A stretch of DNA of 15,833 nt from contig JAQURN010000011.1 in the NCBI GenBank assembly GCA_028715585.1, positions 1-15,833 of the forward strand. Direction: 5' to 3'. Both the position numbers and the translations under genes were made by a program. Under the pieces are notes generated by a model. It made no database searches. It had not been told where the DNA came from and saw only the letters and a list, made by a program, of their open reading frames with translations. Positions 1-8,001 of this stretch are shown piece after piece. Origin of the DNA: Actinomycetota bacterium (GTDB lineage: Bacteria; Actinomycetota; Geothermincolia; Fen-727; JAQURN01). The stretch's first letter is position 1; every line of letters starts with the position of its first letter.

Positions 1-40
1 CGAACGGTTGCGGCATACTCCTGCCACTCTCCTCCCACTT

Positions 41-1489
41 TTAAGCCCCTCCAGACATCCCCCTCGCGGTCGGTGAAAGCAGGGTTTCCCCGTTTCGCCC
101 CACGCGCTTGAGCCAGGAGAGAAAACTCTTATTAGCTGCCTTCCACCTGTTAAGCGCATGGCGAGCATAAATGCGGATGCCTATCTCCTTCCAGCGAAAC
201 ATGATTCCAAGCCTCCAGAGGGGCGTGAGCGAGTAAAACTTCCTCATAGCCCTGATGCAAGCTTCCTTTTGAAGAATACTGGGGAGAAGAAGAGCGGGCT
301 TATAGACAACATGGTGTCCATCATATCTGCCCCACTCGCACGTCAATATCCGCCCCTCCTCGCGCATCTCTTCGTAAACCTCGGTTCCCGGCAATGGGGT
401 GAGAATCATGAACTGGACAGTGTCAATCCTGATTTTTCTAGCAAGGCGCACAGTCTCGCGGATGGTCTTCTTGGTGTCGTAATCAGAGCCAAGAACGAAC
501 ATTCCGTGAATCTTTATTCCATATCCGCGTATCACCTTGACGGCGCGAATGATATCCTCGACCCCTTGGGATTTCCTGTATTCCTCAAGAGCCCGTGGAT
601 TGAAGGATTCGAAACCGATATAGAGGTACTGGCAATTTGATTCCTTCATGAGCTGCATGAGCTCCGGGTCATCCGCCACTTCCGCCCTTACCTGCGCCGA
701 CCACCTTGGGGTTATCCCCCTGGCAATCATCCCCTTGAGAAGTTCTTTTGCCCTTTTCTTGGAAGCGGTGAAATTATCGTCGTAGAAGAAAAAAAGCGAC
801 TTCGGAAACTTTTGATAGAGCGTTTCTAGTTCATCCAGCACGTCTTCGTTATCCCTAAAGCGAAACTTGTGACCAAACATCTGGGTAACGGAACAGAACT
901 TACAATCGTAAGGGCAACCCCTGGAAGTCAACACCGGCACAATCTTCATGCGCTTCATTCCCTCCAGGAGAGTAAGGTCAGGCCAGGGAAGGCTTGTGAG
1001 GTCTGAAACGCCCATGCGGTCGGCGTTATGCCGCGGGTGCCCTTCCAGTATGTAGGAAATGCCGTCTATCCTGGCAAGCTCATCTGGAAGCTCATTCGGC
1101 TCTCCAGCAAGAGCCCTCAGAAGTTCAACGAACGTCTCCTCTCCTTCACCCCTGACCACGAAATCCGCCCCCTTCTCTAGTGCCTCCTCGGGAAGAAAGG
1201 TAACATGCGGCCCACCCATTATCACGGTAGCGCCGCTTTGGGCTTTCAATTTTTCCAATATGCGGTATCCCTCAGGTGCGGTCGATGTAGTAACGGAGAT
1301 GCCAACTATGTCTGCTTGAAGCATGTATTCCCAGTCCAGCTCTCGAGCCTGCTGAAAGAATATTCTTACCTCCGCTCCAAGCTCGCGCTTCGCAAGGGCA
1401 CCAAGAATCGGAAGCCCCAATCGGGGAAGTTTATACATGGAGAAGATGTTAAGACCCGCGGGTTTCGGCTCTACCAAAGCAATTTTCAT
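41..1489 (-). CDS. B12-binding-domain radical SAM protein
   Basis: A 482-residue cytoplasmic radical SAM enzyme of the group with an N-terminal cobalamin-binding-like fold. Residues about 1-150 form a Rossmann-type domain with the family's MGGPHVTFLPEE signature near 91-102. The radical SAM core follows, with its iron-sulfur cluster motif CPYDCKFC (Cys192, Cys196, Cys199) just after TSRG, then YIGFES and TPLPGTEVYE segments typical of these proteins. I do not see the classical DxHxxG base-off cobalamin motif, so cobalamin use is uncertain. The C-terminal 70 residues are basic and rich in Trp and aromatic residues, with AMRKFYS as in many relatives. The ATG start follows a GAAAGG-containing leader on the minus strand. 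It stands alone, divergent from the deacetylase gene, so the substrate cannot be read from context. Relatives act as methyltransferases or cyclases on lipids, tetrapyrroles or antibiotics. Family assignment is secure; the reaction is unknown. Confidence 0.93.
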   Translation of the reverse strand: MKIALVEPKPAGLNIFSMYKLPRLGLPILGALAKRELGAEVRIFFQQARELDWEYMLQADIVGISVTTSTAPEGYRILEKLKAQSGATVIMGGPHVTFLPEEALEKGADFVVRGEGEETFVELLRALAGEPNELPDELARIDGISYILEGHPRHNADRMGVSDLTSLPWPDLTLLEGMKRMKIVPVLTSRGCPYDCKFCSVTQMFGHKFRFRDNEDVLDELETLYQKFPKSLFFFYDDNFTASKKRAKELLKGMIARGITPRWSAQVRAEVADDPELMQLMKESNCQYLYIGFESFNPRALEEYRKSQGVEDIIRAVKVIRGYGIKIHGMFVLGSDYDTKKTIRETVRLARKIRIDTVQFMILTPLPGTEVYEEMREEGRILTCEWGRYDGHHVVYKPALLLPSILQKEACIRAMRKFYSLTPLWRLGIMFRWKEIGIRIYARHALNRWKAANKSFLSWLKRVGRNGETLLSPTARGMSGGA

Positions 1490-1720
1490 ACCTTTCTATC
1501 CTTTCAAATCGTAAAGCTCTAGGGTAGCTCGCAAGCAAAAGGCGAGAAACTCTTCCGCCCCAACCAAAATGGTCTGCGCGGCTATCCACCAGTGTTACAA
1601 CCTTACGGCAACCCCGCCTCTTATTCAAGCTATCCAAGCCCTGGTGCGCTATGAAGGTAAGCGTTCTCCAGCAGCCAAGTATTTATATGCTCTCTGGGCG
1701 CGAAATAGAAGGCCTAGAAA

Positions 1721-2698
1721 ATGGAAAGAAATAGCAAGCCAACAATCCTGATTTGCCTCCTCATCCTCCTGGCTTTGACTCTGTTCTATCCAGGGGTAAG
1801 CAAAGTCAGCGAGCAACAGGGTAGTTCAGCAAAACTTTCCCCTCAAAAAGAGCTTCCGCTCTTTGGCATCAAGCCTTACCTCACAAAAGAGCTAAAGGAA
1901 CCTTCCTCTGACAGAATAGCCGGCCCAAAGCTTATAACTTTCGGTGGGCAAATCGTTGGTAAGCTCCCTAGGGTAAATCCCACATTGATAACAAGGGGAA
2001 ATCCAAATCTCGAGAGGGTAGCAATCACGATAGACGACGGCTGGAGGCCTGACATGCGGATATTGAGCTTTCTCAAATCCTCCTCTGTCCCATTTACGGC
2101 ATTCCTAATAGGGGGAAGAGAAGTGGCAGAGTCCCATCCGGAACTGGTTCGAGCCATCAAGGAATCCGGAGGCGAGGTCTGCAATCACACTTACTCCCAC
2201 TTTGTGATGGTGGGAAAGCCGCGCGAGTTCGTGGTAAGAGAAATCTGGAAGGCTCAGGAAATTATAACCAGCCTTACTCACGAAATCTATCCGTATGTTC
2301 GCTTCAGCGGCGGCGTCTGCGACAAGGCAATAATTGACTGGGCAGCGGAGCAGGGTTTCTGGGTCGCCAACTGGACAGTGGACAGCCTCGACACCAGAAA
2401 AGGAATACGAACCGAGGAACAGGTAAACCACATAGCGGAAAACCTATGCCCGGGAGCCATCATACTTTTCCACTTCGGGGGCTACAATACATTCGATGTT
2501 CTCTCTCGCCTCATCCCTGTTTTGAGAAGCAAGGGATACAAGCCCACCAGCCTTTCAGAAGTGCTAGAAGGAACGCCTTACCGCTTGGAAGGCAAAGCCA
2601 AGCCAGGCAAGCACGCCGAAGAGAAAGGCAAAGAGGAAGAGGGCATCCTACCATACCGCAGGCTACTAGAGCGGCTCTCACGTTCTACTAAATCTTAA
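1721..2698 (+). CDS. Membrane-anchored polysaccharide deacetylase (NodB homology domain)
   Basis: A 325-residue carbohydrate esterase 4-type protein that would remove acetyl groups from cell-wall or surface polysaccharide outside the membrane. Residues 8-25 form an uncleaved signal anchor or signal peptide. A linker to about residue 95 precedes the NodB domain. Visible motifs are TIDDGW (Asp105-Asp106, motif 1), NHTYSH (His156 and His160, metal ligands, motif 2), NWTVDS around 217-222 (motif 4) and ILFHFG (His251, motif 5). Motif 3, normally RxPY/RPPYG, reads RFSGGVCD at 194-201, which is atypical and may alter substrate choice or activity. The last 45 residues are highly charged (Lys/Glu-rich). 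The ATG start has AGAAGG at 1707-1712, eight bases upstream. It is a single gene divergent from the radical SAM gene. Family is confident; the polymer acted on is unknown. Confidence 0.9.
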   Translation: MERNSKPTILICLLILLALTLFYPGVSKVSEQQGSSAKLSPQKELPLFGIKPYLTKELKEPSSDRIAGPKLITFGGQIVGKLPRVNPTLITRGNPNLERVAITIDDGWRPDMRILSFLKSSSVPFTAFLIGGREVAESHPELVRAIKESGGEVCNHTYSHFVMVGKPREFVVREIWKAQEIITSLTHEIYPYVRFSGGVCDKAIIDWAAEQGFWVANWTVDSLDTRKGIRTEEQVNHIAENLCPGAIILFHFGGYNTFDVLSRLIPVLRSKGYKPTSLSEVLEGTPYRLEGKAKPGKHAEEKGKEEEGILPYRRLLERLSRSTKS

Positions 2699-2954
2699 TC
2701 GCCTCTCGAGCTTTCGACCTCGAAACACAAAAAATGACCAAGAAAAACATGCTTCCGCATAAGGCAAAAAGCGCCTTGTTGTCTTCCCGCTCAGAAAGAG
2801 ACGACAGAAAGAACCAAAGCGAACCCAAAAATGTGCCAAGGGGAAACCAGCATCTGTATGAATCGATGAGTCTCTTTTTTCTAAAGTAGAGCAAAAAAAC
2901 CTGAACCAAGGTATTTACAGCCAGCGAGGAAAAAAGCTGTCTCGTCTTTACCAC
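2688..2954 (-). CDS. Possible small membrane protein, doubtful
   Basis: An 88-codon open frame with a GTG start. The predicted product is hydrophobic, with stretches at about 8-24, 37-53 and 61-77 separated by charged loops (RKKR, SEREDNK) and a basic C-terminus. That pattern is compatible with a two- or three-helix membrane protein. I recognise no family. No Shine-Dalgarno sequence is visible before the GTG, and its 3' end runs 11 bases into the end of the convergent deacetylase gene. It occupies the otherwise empty 437-base gap. It could be a real small membrane protein or a chance frame in A/T-rich spacer. Confidence 0.3.
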   Translation of the reverse strand: MVKTRQLFSSLAVNTLVQVFLLYFRKKRLIDSYRCWFPLGTFLGSLWFFLSSLSEREDNKALFALCGSMFFLVIFCVSRSKAREAIKI

Positions 2955-3135
2955 CTGCCATACTAACTTTCGCTATACCCACTGTTGTTCCCAAATGCTA
3001 CCATTCTTTCGTTTGGAAGAGGCAAGAAATTATCGAATGAAGCACTGAAACTATTAGAGCTGTGAAAAATGTAAAAAGTATAGTGCCGCAATCGATAGCC
3101 ACCACCCTGGCGTTAGACTCGGGATATATCTTATA
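2699..3135. other. Gene-poor spacer between deacetylase and unknown gene
   Basis: About 440 bases without a convincing gene. The left part carries the doubtful minus-strand membrane ORF. The right part contains a second minus-strand hydrophobic frame (2998-3186) with a TTG start and no ribosome site, which I do not accept as a gene. A perfect TATAAT lies at 3132-3137, but no -35 box is found at the proper distance (TTAGAC at 3113-3118 is only 13 bases away). I see no RNA gene, repeat or strong terminator hairpin. Confidence 0.5.
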
Positions 3136-3177
3136 ATGGGAAAGGAAAAACACGCTTCTAGATTCCAGGGGGTTACA

Positions 3178-3183
3178 TTGGAG
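3178..3183 (+). promoter_or_regulatory. Ribosome binding site deciding the start at 3190
   Basis: TTGGAG lies six bases before ATG 3190. The in-frame ATG at 3136 has no Shine-Dalgarno sequence and sits inside a TATAAT hexamer, so the downstream ATG is preferred. Confidence 0.5.
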
Positions 3184-3189
3184 CAAGGG

Positions 3190-4032
3190 ATGTACAAGGA
3201 AGAGGCGGAAAAGCTAGCGGAACAAATGCGTGCGGACAATCCCCTGCTGGACGTTCTAGATATTAGCCTAGATCCTCAATCCGGTGGATATGTGGTCGTT
3301 GCGTATGACAACTCAACGGACGAAAAAATCACCATTGAAAGCCCGGAGGTTTGGACAGAAATAATCGAACAGGGGCAAGAGAGAGAACCCCTTGACATCA
3401 GCGTGAGAATTCAGAAGAAAAAGGGGCAAAGAGTAGCTGTCATCAAGGGGAAGTGGGACCGTGTGGACGATTCCAAGTGGCCCGACGAAATCTGCGCAGC
3501 AGTTAAAGCGGCAAGCCCCCTGGGCACAAACCTTACTGACATCGACCCAAAAATTCAACCTGAGGACATCGTGGAGCCAGGACATGGGCTCGCAAGCGAT
3601 TACTGGATAATCGGAGACTATTTGCTTCTGCTCTCAGAGGATAAAACCAGGGTGTGGCGGCGCGCCATAAGGCTCGCGAACTTCACTCTCGAGGACCAAG
3701 CTGATTCTCTTCACGAATGGCGCGAGTTGGGCTTCGATATAGACCCTAGACCCCGGGCGCCGATGTTCGAGCCAGGATCTCCCCATTGGGATGAACAAGG
3801 ATTACTCGAAGAGATAAAGCAAAGGCTGTTCGATATCTCCAACGAAGGGTTTGATGGAATCCTAATCGACGGTCACACAAACACAACAGCATACGCGTGG
3901 CTTGTAGCAGGAGTACTAGGGTTGAGGTCCTTCCTCGGCTGGACGAGTAAGAGCGGCTCTGAAGAATCCGGCTCAACATCGCTCGGCTATATCGAGCTCC
4001 TTCACTACAAAGACGTCGAGAGCTCTATCTAG
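3190..4032 (+). CDS. Hypothetical soluble protein, family not recognised
   Basis: A 280-residue acidic protein without signal peptide or clear membrane span, so probably cytoplasmic. Starting at ATG 3136 would add 18 residues, but only ATG 3190 has a good ribosome site. From the sequence I infer an N-terminal helical/beta segment (to about 60), a central part with repeated Lys/Asp-rich strands, a W-rich segment around 139-160 (DYWIIGDYLLLL, TRVWRRAIRL), and a C-terminal alpha/beta unit. That unit has a hydrophobic strand, a GHTNT turn (about 228-232) and the helix AYAWLVAGVLGL, as in a Rossmann-like nucleotide-binding half. I do not recognise the family and assign no function. Its stop codon overlaps that of the convergent CopB gene in a shared CTAG at 4029-4032. 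Long open frame, good start and coding-like composition make it a real gene. Confidence 0.8.
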   Translation: MYKEEAEKLAEQMRADNPLLDVLDISLDPQSGGYVVVAYDNSTDEKITIESPEVWTEIIEQGQEREPLDISVRIQKKKGQRVAVIKGKWDRVDDSKWPDEICAAVKAASPLGTNLTDIDPKIQPEDIVEPGHGLASDYWIIGDYLLLLSEDKTRVWRRAIRLANFTLEDQADSLHEWRELGFDIDPRPRAPMFEPGSPHWDEQGLLEEIKQRLFDISNEGFDGILIDGHTNTTAYAWLVAGVLGLRSFLGWTSKSGSEESGSTSLGYIELLHYKDVESSI

Positions 4033-6236
4033 GCTGGGCGCTCTTTGAGCCTAAGCAAGCGGGCATTTATTGCCACTATTACAGTGCTTACGGACATAAG
4101 TATAGCCCCAACTGCCGGGCTGATAACCACATTCAAAGAATAAAGCGCCCCAGCAGCCAAAGGAATAGCAACAACATTGTAGCCGGTAGCCCAAACTAGG
4201 TTCTGAATCATCTTCCGGTACGTAACCCCGGCGAGATCTATGACAGAAACTATGTCCCTCGGATCATTCCTCACGAGCACTATGTCAGCTGATTCCACCG
4301 CAATTTCAGTTCCCGCCCCAATTGCAATTCCAACATCCGCCTCAACAAGGGAGGGAGCATCGTTAACACCATCCCCGACCATAGCTACATTGAACCCCCT
4401 GCTCTTGAGTTCCTTTACCTTCTCCGCTTTCTCGAGTGGGAGGAGACCCGCGTAATACTCAGAGATGCCTACTTCTCGGGAAACAGCCCGCGCAACATCC
4501 TCATTATCACCGGTAAGCATGATGCATCGGAGGCCTCTTTCTTTGAGCAGGCGAGTCGCTTCTTTCGACTCGGGCCTTACCACGTCAGAGAGTGCAACCA
4601 CCCCAAAGGGTTTCTCGTCTTTCAAAACGCAAGCAAGGGTCTTCCCACCACCCATAACAGTTTTCACCTCCGGATTCCGAGCCACGTCAACCCCACGCTC
4701 AGCAAGCCAAGTTGGGCTCACTATCCAAATCTCCTCCCCATTTAGTCTTGCTCTTACTCCAGCCCCCGGAATCGATTGAAAATCCTCGACTTTTCCCCAG
4801 CCAGTACCCAACTCTCGAGCCTTCTCGACTATTGCTCTTGCTATAGGGTGCTCAGAGAGAGACTCCACAGAAGCAGCGTAATAGATAATATCTTGGTGGC
4901 TTGCCACCCCATCCACAGCGATGACATCCGCGACCCCAAACCGCCCTTCGGTCAGAGTGCCCGTCTTGTCGAAAACCACGGTATCAATCATCCTAGCTCT
5001 CTCGAATGCCGAACGGTCACGGATCAATAACCCTTTTCTCGCGCCAATGGCGGTAGAGACGGCAACCACCAGAGGTATCGCAAGCCCTAACGCGTGAGGA
5101 CACGTGATGACCATAACCGCAACTGACCTCTGTATGGAGAAACCAAGACCTTTTTTCGCAAGTAGCCACGCCACAAGGGTTATGACGCCTACGGATATCG
5201 CTATTACCGTTAGGGCGAATGCCGCTCTATTGGCGAGGTCTTGGGTTCTTGATTTCGCCTCCTGTGCCCTGTTTACCATCTCCACCACCTCTGAGAGGTA
5301 AGTCTCCTTTCCAGTCTTCTCGATAACAATCGTTATCGCGCCTTCCTGGTTCACCGAGCCTCCTATCACCTTGCTCCCCTCCTTCTTGGACACAGGAAGA
5401 GACTCCCCAGTAAGCATTGATTCATCTACATTGGTCTCCCCCTCCTGAACCAAACCATCAGCCGGAATCCGCTCACCGGGGCGAACTAGCACCCTATCCC
5501 CGGGCTTTAGCTCTTCGAGAGCCACATCCCGCACCACTCCATCCCCAAAGACCTTGTGCGCAACAGAAGGAAGAAGCTCAACCAAGTCCTGAAGGGCCTT
5601 GGAAGCCCCCATTACCGAGCGCATTTCAATCCAATGGCCAAGAAGCATGACATCTATCAGGGTTGCAAGCTCAAGGAAGAGAACATCATCAAGGGAGCCA
5701 GTAACCCCGAAGACAACCACGGCGCTATAAACAAAAGCGACCGTGATTGCAAAGCCAATGAGTGTCATCATCCCAGGGTTTCTTTCCCTTAGCTCACCCA
5801 CGAGACCGGTCAGGAAAGGCTTCCCGCCATAGACAAAAATAACGAGAGATATCGCGAAAACCAGATAGTGTCCTCCCCTGAAGCCAAGAGATTCCAAGCC
5901 GACCCAGCTGCGAAAATGCGGGGTAAGGAGAAGCACCGGCACGCTCAAAGCAAGGCATACGAAGAAACGCTTTTTGAAGTCCTCCACCATGCCGGCATGA
6001 TGGGAAAAGTGGTCGTGGGTGCCGCCTCCAGCTTCATGCGGCTCCATGCCGCCATGGTGCTCGTGATGCTCATGGCACTCGTGTGATTCAGCCCTGTGAG
6101 ACTCCACCGCCTGGCCATGCGCTTGATGGCAAGTTTCCCCATGCTCTTTCGAGTGCGTCCCTTTTCCACACTCGTGGTTACCATGATTCGAATCGCCGCC
6201 ATGATGGTGTGGATGTTTTGATTCTTCACGCGTCAC
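4029..6236 (-). CDS. copB: Copper-translocating P-type ATPase, CopB type (P1B-3)
   Basis: A 735-residue integral membrane pump exporting copper (Cu+/Cu2+, possibly Ag+) with ATP. The first 80 residues hold about 22 histidines and 3 cysteines and replace the usual CxxC metal-binding domain, as is typical of CopB. The core shows TGES (276-279, actuator), the intramembrane CPH metal motif (379-381) that distinguishes CopB from CPC pumps, DKTGT with the phosphorylated Asp423, the nucleotide-domain HP motif (463-464), MLTGDN (573-578) and GDGVNDAP (621-628). It also has GYN (685-687) and MSVST (714-718) in the last two helices, which match the CopB group. The start is GTG with a perfect AAGGAGGT five bases upstream. 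It is monocistronic and shares a CTAG stop overlap with the convergent unknown gene. Family assignment is secure; metal preference is inferred from the motifs. Confidence 0.96.
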   Translation of the reverse strand: MTREESKHPHHHGGDSNHGNHECGKGTHSKEHGETCHQAHGQAVESHRAESHECHEHHEHHGGMEPHEAGGGTHDHFSHHAGMVEDFKKRFFVCLALSVPVLLLTPHFRSWVGLESLGFRGGHYLVFAISLVIFVYGGKPFLTGLVGELRERNPGMMTLIGFAITVAFVYSAVVVFGVTGSLDDVLFLELATLIDVMLLGHWIEMRSVMGASKALQDLVELLPSVAHKVFGDGVVRDVALEELKPGDRVLVRPGERIPADGLVQEGETNVDESMLTGESLPVSKKEGSKVIGGSVNQEGAITIVIEKTGKETYLSEVVEMVNRAQEAKSRTQDLANRAAFALTVIAISVGVITLVAWLLAKKGLGFSIQRSVAVMVITCPHALGLAIPLVVAVSTAIGARKGLLIRDRSAFERARMIDTVVFDKTGTLTEGRFGVADVIAVDGVASHQDIIYYAASVESLSEHPIARAIVEKARELGTGWGKVEDFQSIPGAGVRARLNGEEIWIVSPTWLAERGVDVARNPEVKTVMGGGKTLACVLKDEKPFGVVALSDVVRPESKEATRLLKERGLRCIMLTGDNEDVARAVSREVGISEYYAGLLPLEKAEKVKELKSRGFNVAMVGDGVNDAPSLVEADVGIAIGAGTEIAVESADIVLVRNDPRDIVSVIDLAGVTYRKMIQNLVWATGYNVVAIPLAAGALYSLNVVISPAVGAILMSVSTVIVAINARLLRLKERPA

Positions 6237-6241
6237 TGGTA

Positions 6242-6249
6242 ACCTCCTT
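6242..6249 (-). promoter_or_regulatory. Strong ribosome binding site of copB
   Basis: On the minus strand this reads AAGGAGGT, a full anti-16S match, five bases before the GTG start. It fixes the start codon and argues for a bacterial host. Confidence 0.8.
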
Positions 6250-6277
6250 TTAGCAGGAAACTATTAAACCTCGCCAA

Positions 6278-6306
6278 TTTATATTACCAATCCCTCTAGC
6301 GGGCAA
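6278..6306 (-). promoter_or_regulatory. Candidate sigma-70-type promoter for copB
   Basis: On the minus strand TTGCCC (6301-6306; 4 of 6 matches to TTGACA) is followed after exactly 17 bases by TATAAA (6278-6283; 5 of 6 to TATAAT), about 40 bases before the GTG start. I found no convincing inverted repeat marking a copper-responsive operator. The call rests on sequence match only. Confidence 0.45.
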
Positions 6307-6426
6307 TAAATGAGAAATATCAATGCTATAAAATAAATGGCATCAACAGGTAAGGAAACCAAAGCGAAAATCGATTAGAATACTCCCCTATGATACTTCA
6401 ACATATAGAAGAAACTAGCTGTAGAT

Positions 6427-6431
6427 GGGAG
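6427..6431 (+). promoter_or_regulatory. Ribosome binding site deciding the TTG start at 6437
   Basis: GGGAG lies five bases before TTG 6437. The ATG at 6425 has no ribosome site, and the ATG at 6461 has only AAGG at a long distance of 11 bases. All three starts are in the same frame. Confidence 0.4.
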
Positions 6432-6436
6432 TCCGA

Positions 6437-7993
6437 TTGAAAAGTAAGGCGAGAAATCCTATGGAAAAACTCCCAAAGAAAGTCGACCTTGTAATCGTTG
6501 GCGCGGGGGTCACTGGTTGCGCAATTGCCAGGGAAGCTACCCGATACACAAAAAACGTGGTGGTGCTGGAAAAGGAATGCGATGTCGCAGATGGGACGAG
6601 CAAGGCAAACAACGCGGAGGTCCACAGCGGGATAGGGGAAAAATTCGGGACACTGAAACAGAAACTCAACGTGAGAGGAAATCAGCTCTACGATCAGTTC
6701 GTGGAAGGCTTGAACATAGACTTCAAGCGCCACGGTTTATTGATGGTTGTAACACCTCGCACCCTCCCGGAAGATATGACACACAATATGCCCGAGCCGG
6801 TTAAGAAGTTCATCTTCAGCAAAATAATTCCACTGCTAATAATTTCGAATGGGAAACTCAAGGGCATCCCAGGCCTAAAAATCGTCAAGCGTGAAGAGGT
6901 ATTCCGGAGAGAGCCAAATGTTACGAAGGAAGCCATCGTCGGAATACACGATCCTTCATACGGCTTGGTGTGCCCATATAAGCTAACCATCGCATTGGCA
7001 GAGCATGCCGTCATCAATGGGGCAAAAGTCTTTCTGAACACACCGGTTACCGGCGTCCGTGTGGAAAACGGAATGGTAAAAGGGGTAGAAACCAACCGTG
7101 GGTTCATCGAAACCGAAATAGTCGTGAACGCCGCGGGAGTCTTCGCTGACGAGATAGCAGAAATGGCTGGGGTGGGAGGATTCGAGATACACCCCAGAAA
7201 GGGAGCTACTCTACTCTTCGACAGGGAAGCCACTCAAGAGTACGTCAGTGGAAGCGTCTCAGAAGTCAGGCTCTTTAGAAAAGTCAAAAGTAAGGGCGGA
7301 GGAGCCATGCCCACCCTGGAGGGAAACCTCCAGCTGGGTCCAACAGCAATAGAAGTAGAAGACAAGCTTGATACTTCTATCTCGGCAGGGGAAATCGCGG
7401 AAATTTTCGAACGCTTCTACTACCTCTTTCCCAACTTTCCCAGGAAAGAGGTTATTTCCGCCTTCAGCGGGGTGAGAGCGCCGACATACGAGGAGGACTT
7501 TGTGATAGGCGCCTCTGATGCGACCCACGGTTTCGTGAATGTGGCGGGCATTCAATCTCCTGGACTTGCCTCGGCTCCCGCGATATCGGAAATGGTCATT
7601 GGGATACTTCACGATCTTGGCATTCCGCTGAAAGAAAGGGACAACTTCAACCCTGTGAGACAAAGGCCCAAGCTGTTCGCTGAAGCAACCAGAGAAGAGC
7701 AAGAAAAGATGGTCAAGAGCAATCCCAGACATGGGCACGTGGTCTGTCGATGTGAGCAAGTCACCGAGGCAGACGTAGTGAACGCGATTCATGGCATAAT
7801 TCCTGCCACCACCACGGATGGAGTAAAACGAAGAACTCGAGCCGGAATGGGGCGCTGCCAGGGAGGTTTCTGCGGAAACCGCGTCTCCAAGATACTCGCC
7901 GCTGAGCTTGGAATTAGCCCAACAGAAGTCACAAAAGACGGAGAAAGCTCACCCCTATTTGTGGGTTCGGCAAAAGAGCTGCTAAAAGGATAA
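6437..7993 (+). CDS. FAD-dependent dehydrogenase with BFD-like [2Fe-2S] domain (GlpA-like)
   Basis: A 518-residue flavoprotein of the DAO/GlpA/LhgO superfamily, which oxidises glycerol-3-phosphate or a 2-hydroxyacid and passes electrons to partner subunits. The N-terminus has the FAD Rossmann motif GAGVTG (22-27). A SKANN...HSG segment with LKQKLNVRGN follows, as in the L-2-hydroxyglutarate oxidase/GlpA group. The C-terminal BFD-like domain carries Cys437, Cys439, Cys474 and Cys479 (CxC...CxxxxC), expected to bind a [2Fe-2S] cluster. The start is best placed at TTG 6437; ATG 6425 and ATG 6461 are alternatives. The next gene begins eight bases after the stop, giving an operon with a second flavoprotein and a DUF1667-type protein, an order known from Thermotoga and Clostridia near glycerol genes. 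Here no glpK or glpF is present, so the substrate is open. Family is firm, glycerol-3-phosphate is only one option. Confidence 0.9.
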   Translation: MKSKARNPMEKLPKKVDLVIVGAGVTGCAIAREATRYTKNVVVLEKECDVADGTSKANNAEVHSGIGEKFGTLKQKLNVRGNQLYDQFVEGLNIDFKRHGLLMVVTPRTLPEDMTHNMPEPVKKFIFSKIIPLLIISNGKLKGIPGLKIVKREEVFRREPNVTKEAIVGIHDPSYGLVCPYKLTIALAEHAVINGAKVFLNTPVTGVRVENGMVKGVETNRGFIETEIVVNAAGVFADEIAEMAGVGGFEIHPRKGATLLFDREATQEYVSGSVSEVRLFRKVKSKGGGAMPTLEGNLQLGPTAIEVEDKLDTSISAGEIAEIFERFYYLFPNFPRKEVISAFSGVRAPTYEEDFVIGASDATHGFVNVAGIQSPGLASAPAISEMVIGILHDLGIPLKERDNFNPVRQRPKLFAEATREEQEKMVKSNPRHGHVVCRCEQVTEADVVNAIHGIIPATTTDGVKRRTRAGMGRCQGGFCGNRVSKILAAELGISPTEVTKDGESSPLFVGSAKELLKG

Positions 7994-8001
7994 GTCGAAA
8001 A

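Noticed and set aside
158..640. 160-codon open frame on the plus strand
   Set aside because: It lies wholly inside the radical SAM gene on the opposite strand and its product has no recognisable domain.
1569..1751. 60-codon plus-strand frame before the deacetylase gene
   Set aside because: No ribosome site, no recognisable protein, and it overlaps the well-supported start at 1721.
3113..3137. Promoter made of TTAGAC and TATAAT before the unknown gene
   Set aside because: The spacing is only 13 bases, too short for a normal promoter, so I keep TATAAT as a note only.
2998..3186. 62-codon minus-strand hydrophobic frame
   Set aside because: TTG start without a ribosome site, lying across the start region of the unknown gene; hydrophobicity alone is weak evidence.
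6694..7233. 179-codon minus-strand frame
   Set aside because: Antisense to the conserved FAD dehydrogenase; low-complexity Ser/Thr/Pro-rich product typical of a shadow frame.
7259..7792. 177-codon minus-strand frame
   Set aside because: Also antisense to the FAD dehydrogenase, with no family signature.
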